Shown: one piece after another, positions 60,276 through 64,000 of the stretch
How positions within the stretch are numbered: position 1 is the first letter of the stretch
How the letters are laid out: each line of letters starts with the position of its first letter
From: Quercus robur
Taxonomy: Eukaryota > Streptophyta > Magnoliopsida > Fagales > Fagaceae
Length of the DNA: 64,000 bases
NCBI RefSeq assembly: GCF_932294415.1
Contig: NC_065537.1
Span: 69,755,761 to 69,819,760 of the forward strand
Reading direction: 5' to 3'
Position numbers and translations under genes: made by a program
The notes under the pieces: generated by a model
What the model saw: only the letters and a program-made list of their open reading frames with translations
What the model was told of the DNA's origin: nothing
Databases searched by the model: none

Positions 60276-60840
60276 TACAAGACTTTGTGTAAGTTTGTGG
60301 GTTTTTTTTTTTTTTTTTTCCAATACTTGAATATATAATCTGGGCTTGGGATATTGGTTGTCCATTAGCCCATGTTGTCCATCTAGCAAAGCCCATATAA
60401 CGATAGTGATACTAGAGTTTTAAACTGGGTTTATAATACATTACATAATCAAAATATAACTACAAAAGGGCCTAACATTTGTAGTTGTAGACTGGAGTTA
60501 TAAACAACAGACACTAAACACACACAACCAATGTCGGATAAACATTCCTTTTTTTTTTTTAGTAAATAGTAATACTTATTAGAACACACACGAAAATAGT
60601 AATACTAATGTACTCTAGTTATGTAATGTATTATAAACCCAGTTCAAAAGTTTTTATATTTGAAATTTTATCTTTAGACAAAAAATAAATAAATAAAAGA
60701 GATAAAAAAATCATATTATATAAAAATTTTCTATACATTACTCAGGTTACTGACTAGTTATATATAGTATAGTGTGCACCTAGAATTATCATTAACCCAC
60801 CAAATATGAATTTTTATTAAACGAAAACATACATAAAATG
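60276..60840. other. intergenic sequence with a long inverted repeat
   Basis: The left part is a relic of the tandem flank (cttgaatatataatctggg, then gttgtccattag). The inverted repeat at 60423-60644 is listed separately. I see no coding sequence. Confidence 0.6.
60423..60644. repeat. inverted repeat with perfect 26-bp arms
   Basis: The arm aactgggtttataatacatt... at 60423-60448 is matched exactly, inverted, at 60619-60644. Weaker pairing may extend outward (actagagtttt against gttcaaaag). A loop of about 170 bp separates the arms. This could be a small foldback transposon. No target duplication was identified. Confidence 0.8.
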
Positions 60841-61804
60841 AGAGGCCAAAATGGGCAAATGCCCTTTTTTTTGGAAATTAAACATCCTTTTGCCCTCTTT
60901 CTCAAATTAAATAGGGAAATGTCCCTCTTTTGTAACTTGATAATAAGAAAATCGAGTTATATGAAATACTCGATATTCCTATGATCGAGTTAGGTACAGC
61001 TTTTTCCCACGCTGCTTTTCCAGCATGGCATTTTCTTTTTTGAATCTCTACATAACTCGATTTTCAATTAATCGAGTTATGTAACCGACTAATTAGATAT
61101 CAAGTTATGCTCTTATTAAACCTAATTTCGTACTGTCTTTGTGTCAGGTGTAGTCTTTCAATATAACTCGATTCCTTTAATATCGAGGTATAAAGTATAC
61201 TCAATCTCCGTAAAGTTGAGTATTCTCGTATAATTTCTCCACACCTTCTCCCACTCAGAGTGTCTTGCTTTCTGCTAAACTGAGGTCGTGCTTTCTGCTG
61301 AACTGAGTTGGAACTTCTCCACAGATCAACAGCTGCTTTCAAACTCAATTGAAATTTGTATTACCTCAGGTAAAAAACTCACACCACAATTTTAGGGCAA
61401 TGGTATTTTCATTTGATATTGTACTAAATTTTTATTTTTTAGGTTGAATGAGTGTGAAGTAAGTACATTGGTGTGATTTTGGTTATTTGTTGTAGTAAAC
61501 ATTGGTCACAAGAGAATGAAATAATTTCTTTACTATAGCAACATTTTGTATTGCACATAATCATCATTGGTCAGACATTTACAACAACATTTACTATTGA
61601 ACACAATGTGTAGACATTACCAACAATGTCTATTGTTTATGGTCAAATGTTAGTGTGAGTGTTAGTATTTCATTTTTAGCATGCAATAGTACACAATTTT
61701 ATGAATGTCTTTGCTGTGTACCATTCTATGCAACATTACATTATTTAGCAATAGTTGATGCACACTATTAACTTGATCATTTGGTGTTATTGTATTCAGC
61801 GTCA
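60841..61804 (+). promoter_or_regulatory. upstream region and 5' leader intron of the small plus-strand gene
   Basis: Several ataactcga/tcgagttat motifs occur between 60940 and 61210, including a perfect hairpin at 61052-61080 (ATAACTCGATT, 7-base loop, AATCGAGTTAT). A TATAAAG lies at 61189. A good donor (CTCAG|GTAAAA, GT at 61370) and acceptor (TGTATTCAG, AG at 61798-61799) would remove 430 bp and bring the leader to the ATG at 61805. This is inferred from consensus only. Confidence 0.4.
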
Positions 61805-62254
61805 ATGTCTGGTTCTGGCAACCCAAAACTCTATAGTCCTCATGATGTGTTCACTGCTATGGGTCGTTGTTGGGTATTGGAAGATGAGTTCAGCTATCCA
61901 ATCAATCCGAATTTGCGAAATAGTGCTTACGTTCACAATACCATGAGATAGGAGTGGGCTTGGTTATTTCGTGAACAGCAAATGTTTTATGATGAGTTGG
62001 TTGGTTTTAAGTTGCCAGTGCCTCGGCGACTCGCATCGCAGATGCCCGGAGACACCATTGACGAACTTCGTAAAGCATTGAACCGCATAAGAGAAGAAAA
62101 TAATCGAATGAAGATACGTCTTAATCGATATCCGATCCAAGTCGAGATTCGAGAGTCAGTGCAGAAAGGGTGGAACGAGCATGCACAGTTCATGCAATCA
62201 CTTCTTGCTAATCCCACTTATCAGTCAGACGTGGAGATGTCAGATGAAGAGTAA
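61805..62254 (+). pseudogene. small gene of unknown family with in-frame TAG (copy a)
   Basis: The frame from ATG 61805 (MSGSGNPKLYSPHDVF) runs 48 codons to a TAG at 61949-61951, then stays open for 100 more codons to a TAA at 62254 (ends DVEMSDEE). The second half has a basic, probably coiled-coil segment (ELRKALNRIREENNRMKIRL) and an acidic tail. It is related to the minus-strand frame at 62466-62846: both have R-TAG-E-W, then a K/R-I-x-x-ENN-x-M-x-x-x-R-x-RY core. I do not recognise the family. It may belong to a transposon or to a short host gene. The TAG could be a nonsense mutation of CAG, a readthrough codon, or a true end. Cell location is not evident. Confidence 0.5.
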
Positions 62255-62465
62255 TCGTGTTGTGTCGTGGTGTAATTAGATTTTGTTGGAGAACTATTTT
62301 GCTTAACTATGTGTTATATGTATGGTTTCATTTGTACTATGTAAACTCACACATGATGTTTTTCAATAAGCACCTACAACATAACACAGAAAACATAAAA
62401 TAACTTACACTAACATTATTAACTTAACCATAGACATAACACACACACACACACCACATAGGCAT

Positions 62466-62846
62466 TCATTCTGATAGGTAGTCCTCGTAGTTGAGGACAT
62501 TGTTACGTTCTGCCGGAGTGAGTTGCCTGTTTGTTGCAGCGGCTAGCTCCTCTGCCAATTGTAGCATATGATACCTGGACCTATGAAGTATCATAAGATT
62601 GTTCTCTTTTTTTATTTTCGTCACTGCATGCTCATATTGGTGCATGTTTTGCCGTGGCAGTGTGAGTGAGCTACGGTCAACAAGAGGCGCTTCGAGTTGC
62701 GGGAGATCATCGTGCAAAGCGTTGGACTCGTTCACATGAAAGTCCCACTCCTATCGCAGTCCGACATAGTATTCCCTCTCGTCAGAATCTCTTTCCTTTC
62801 TATAGTTATTTGGAAAATGAGGTAGCATCCAATTGCGCATTGACAT
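62466..62846 (-). pseudogene. small gene of unknown family with in-frame TAG (copy b)
   Basis: Start choice: ATG at 62846 (MSMRNWMLPHFP), downstream of a TATATAAAG at about 62960-62950 on the minus strand. The longer frame reaching 62978 would begin upstream of that TATA box. The frame reads 31 codons to TAG at 62751-62753, then continues EWDFHVNESNALHDD to a TGA at 62466 (ends YEDYLSE). The block AVTKIKKENNLMILHRSRYH parallels LNRIREENNRMKIRLNRYP of copy a. The tail is again acidic. The two genes are tail to tail, 211 bp apart. Divergence is high, so the duplication is old. Function unknown. Confidence 0.5.
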
Positions 62847-62874
62847 TGGAAAATGTGACTTTAGATCGATATGT

Positions 62875-62955
62875 GTAGAAGTTTTGCAACGGTAGATGTA
62901 AATGGGACTTCGGTATGTGTAGATGTTTTGCAAGGATAGATGTAAATAGGACTTT
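62875..62955. repeat. direct repeat of about 46 bp in the copy b leader
   Basis: The plus-strand unit tgtgtag-a-gttttgca-a-gg-tagatgtaaat-ggact is present twice (about 62873-62910 and 62917-62955), with a shortened third match gttttgcaagg at about 62963. It lies between the TATA box and the start codon of copy b. Confidence 0.6.
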
Positions 62956-62962
62956 ATATAGG
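62949..62962 (-). promoter_or_regulatory. TATA box of copy b
   Basis: The minus strand reads CCTATATAAAGTCC, a strong plant TATA consensus, about 105-115 bp before the ATG at 62846. Confidence 0.55.
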
Positions 62963-63359
62963 GGTTTTGCAAGGGCAAGTATTCAGGTGGATGTGACTAT
63001 AAGTATTCACGTGAATAAAGATGATATGACTTGACAGTATATTGTTCAGTGGCGTCTGTTGGTGCATGTGATTCGTTGAGGTAGCTGTTTCATATGGCTA
63101 TAACTTGTGCTACAGTAGCGGGCTGGTGATGTGTACTGCAAAAGAGGTTGCGTATTTATTCACGTGAAGATTATTCAACATTGATGTGCTTCATCTGACA
63201 TGACTTGACGTGACAGTGTTGAGCTGTGTTAAATGTATCATAAACTTCTTAGGGATGTTTTGCATCCTTTAAAAATGGTGCATTGCAAAAGGATACATAG
63301 CTGTGTATTGACGTGCGTGTTGGTGATATGAATGGACAGGGTTCAACAGTGCGAAACTG
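62963..63359. other. intergenic region between copy b and the B3 gene
   Basis: No gene is seen. It contains two cacgtgaa motifs (about 63008 and 63161), a G-box core. It also holds an earlier copy of a segment (tattgacgtg.gtgt.g..gg and ggttcaacagtgc, about 63306-63355) that recurs at 63448-63495 inside the B3 frame. Confidence 0.5.
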
Positions 63360-63947
63360 TTGAGCAGCACTACGAACATCAATGTAGCAAAGGTGGACAG
63401 TTCACCCCCGAAATTGATGCATAAAATTTTCTGCAATGCTATGTGTATTGACGTGAGTGTGGATGGGTACTTCTGGTCAGGGTTCAACAGTGCTGAGCTA
63501 TCCATTCTAGCTACAATCATTGCTCCCTATGGTGGTATTTGGCAAGTGGGATTGAAGAAAGCTGATAACAACATTTGGTTTTGTAATGGTTGGCAGGATT
63601 TCGCTGAATACCATTCTATCTGTTATGGTTATTTTTTAGTCTTCAGATATGAAGGAAATTCAAGCTTCCATGTTCTTATATTTGATAAGATTGCCATTGA
63701 GATTCAATATCCACCCAGGAAGAATTGTAAATTGGAAGATCATCAGGTAAAAATAGTAGACTTAGATGAAGCTGATACAAACATTTCTTCCTCAATGTAC
63801 AGACCCCTAAAACATGAAGTCAGAGAAAAGTTTGTTCTAAAAAAATTACCGATTATGTCTAGAGGAAGAGAGAGAGCAATCCAAACAACCAAAAAGTTCA
63901 AGCCTAAAAATCCTTCTTTCATGGGTATCTCACGGCCACATAATATG
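63360..63947 (+). CDS. B3-domain protein, REM/VRN1-like, partial
   Basis: The frame contains a plant B3 DNA-binding domain: ELSILATIIAPYGGIWQVGL, then KADNNIWFCNGWQDFAEYHS and GYFLVFRYEGNSSFHVLIFD. This matches the C-terminal two thirds of the first B3 domain of VRN1-like REM factors. After it comes a linker with basic residues and FKPKNPSFMGISRPHNM, the usual start of the second B3 domain. A donor ATG|GTGAGC at 63948 ends the exon, and the rest lies beyond the window. The true first exon is unclear: sequence before ELSILAT does not match the family well, and 63448-63495 repeats the segment at 63306-63355, so the N-terminus may be rearranged or wrongly joined. An acceptor TTCTAG at about 63515 is possible. 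Such proteins act in the nucleus on DNA. The target is unknown. Confidence 0.72.
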
Positions 63948-64000
63948 GTGAGCCTTTATACATAATGTGATCATGATGTTCTCTTAAATATGACTTGGAA

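Noticed and set aside
61100..61348. 82-codon minus-strand ORF upstream of copy a
   Set aside because: No recognisable features. It overlaps the likely leader and TATA region of copy a.
1..64000. CRISPR arrays, operons or a prokaryotic defence system
   Set aside because: Direct repeats found are LTRs, tandem flanks and microsatellites. Genes have introns and plant families. Nothing suggests a bacterial origin.

Overview
This is nuclear plant DNA: AT-rich, with GT-AG introns, dense in nested LTR retrotransposons and MITEs, and carrying multi-kb segmental duplications. The gene types (non-RD LRR receptor kinases, a REM/VRN1-type B3 factor, Tat-lineage gypsy, Sirevirus-like copia, PIF/Harbinger) indicate a eudicot, probably a woody one. 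A Fagaceae-like origin is a guess from the repeat style and is not proven here.

The core of the window (about 6-57 kb) is a decaying tandem array of LRR subfamily XII receptor-like kinases (the EFR/FLS2/Xa21-like, At3g47570-like group of pattern-recognition receptors). I number six copies. RLK0 (5970-6460, +) is an LRR fragment. RLK1 (12504-16555, +) is broken. RLK2 (20876-21818, -) is a kinase fragment. RLK3 (26913-30332, -) and RLK4 (35788-39194, -) are intact. RLK5 (53019-56430, -) is full length with many breaks. Copies 2 to 5 share long homologous flanks: 3' blocks at 17022-20147, 22552-26900 and 32571-35750, and 5' blocks at 30442-31960, 39304-50225 and 56542-57607. The array therefore grew by duplication of gene plus flanks. 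Every kinase has HCD rather than HRD at the catalytic loop (non-RD), the usual signature of immune receptors.

The duplicated flanks act as internal controls, because an insertion present in one copy is absent from its paralogues. With them I could place several insertions to the base: a complete pol-less Sirevirus-like element at 6999-12420 (TSD GTATT) between the TATA box and start codon of RLK1; solo LTRs at 14150-14766 (GGAAT), 18363-18982 (CTCAT), 41216-42060 (GGATT), 43967-44803 (TGTCA) and 59281-60101 (GAGGT); and MITE-like elements with 3-bp TAA/TTA/CTA duplications.

Layout: 1-5969, 5' part of a Tat-type gypsy element on the minus strand, ending inside RLK0. 6-20 kb, RLK0, the Sirevirus-like element, RLK1 and its flank. 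20-26.9 kb, an RLK2/copia chimera and a 1.4-kb Pack-type element carrying a prohibitin exon piece. 26.9-39.2 kb, the two intact receptors. 39.2-53 kb, a tandemly duplicated gene-free flank, a Harbinger transposon riddled with insertions, and MITEs. 53-57.6 kb, RLK5. 57.6-60.3 kb, a composite element with an internal triplication. 61-63 kb, two related small genes in tail-to-tail orientation, each with an in-frame TAG at the same place. 63.4 kb to the end, the first B3-domain exon of a transcription factor that continues beyond the window.

No bacterial-type system, CRISPR array, tRNA or rRNA gene was seen. The least explained items are the paired small ORFs at 61.8-62.85 kb and the prohibitin-carrying element.
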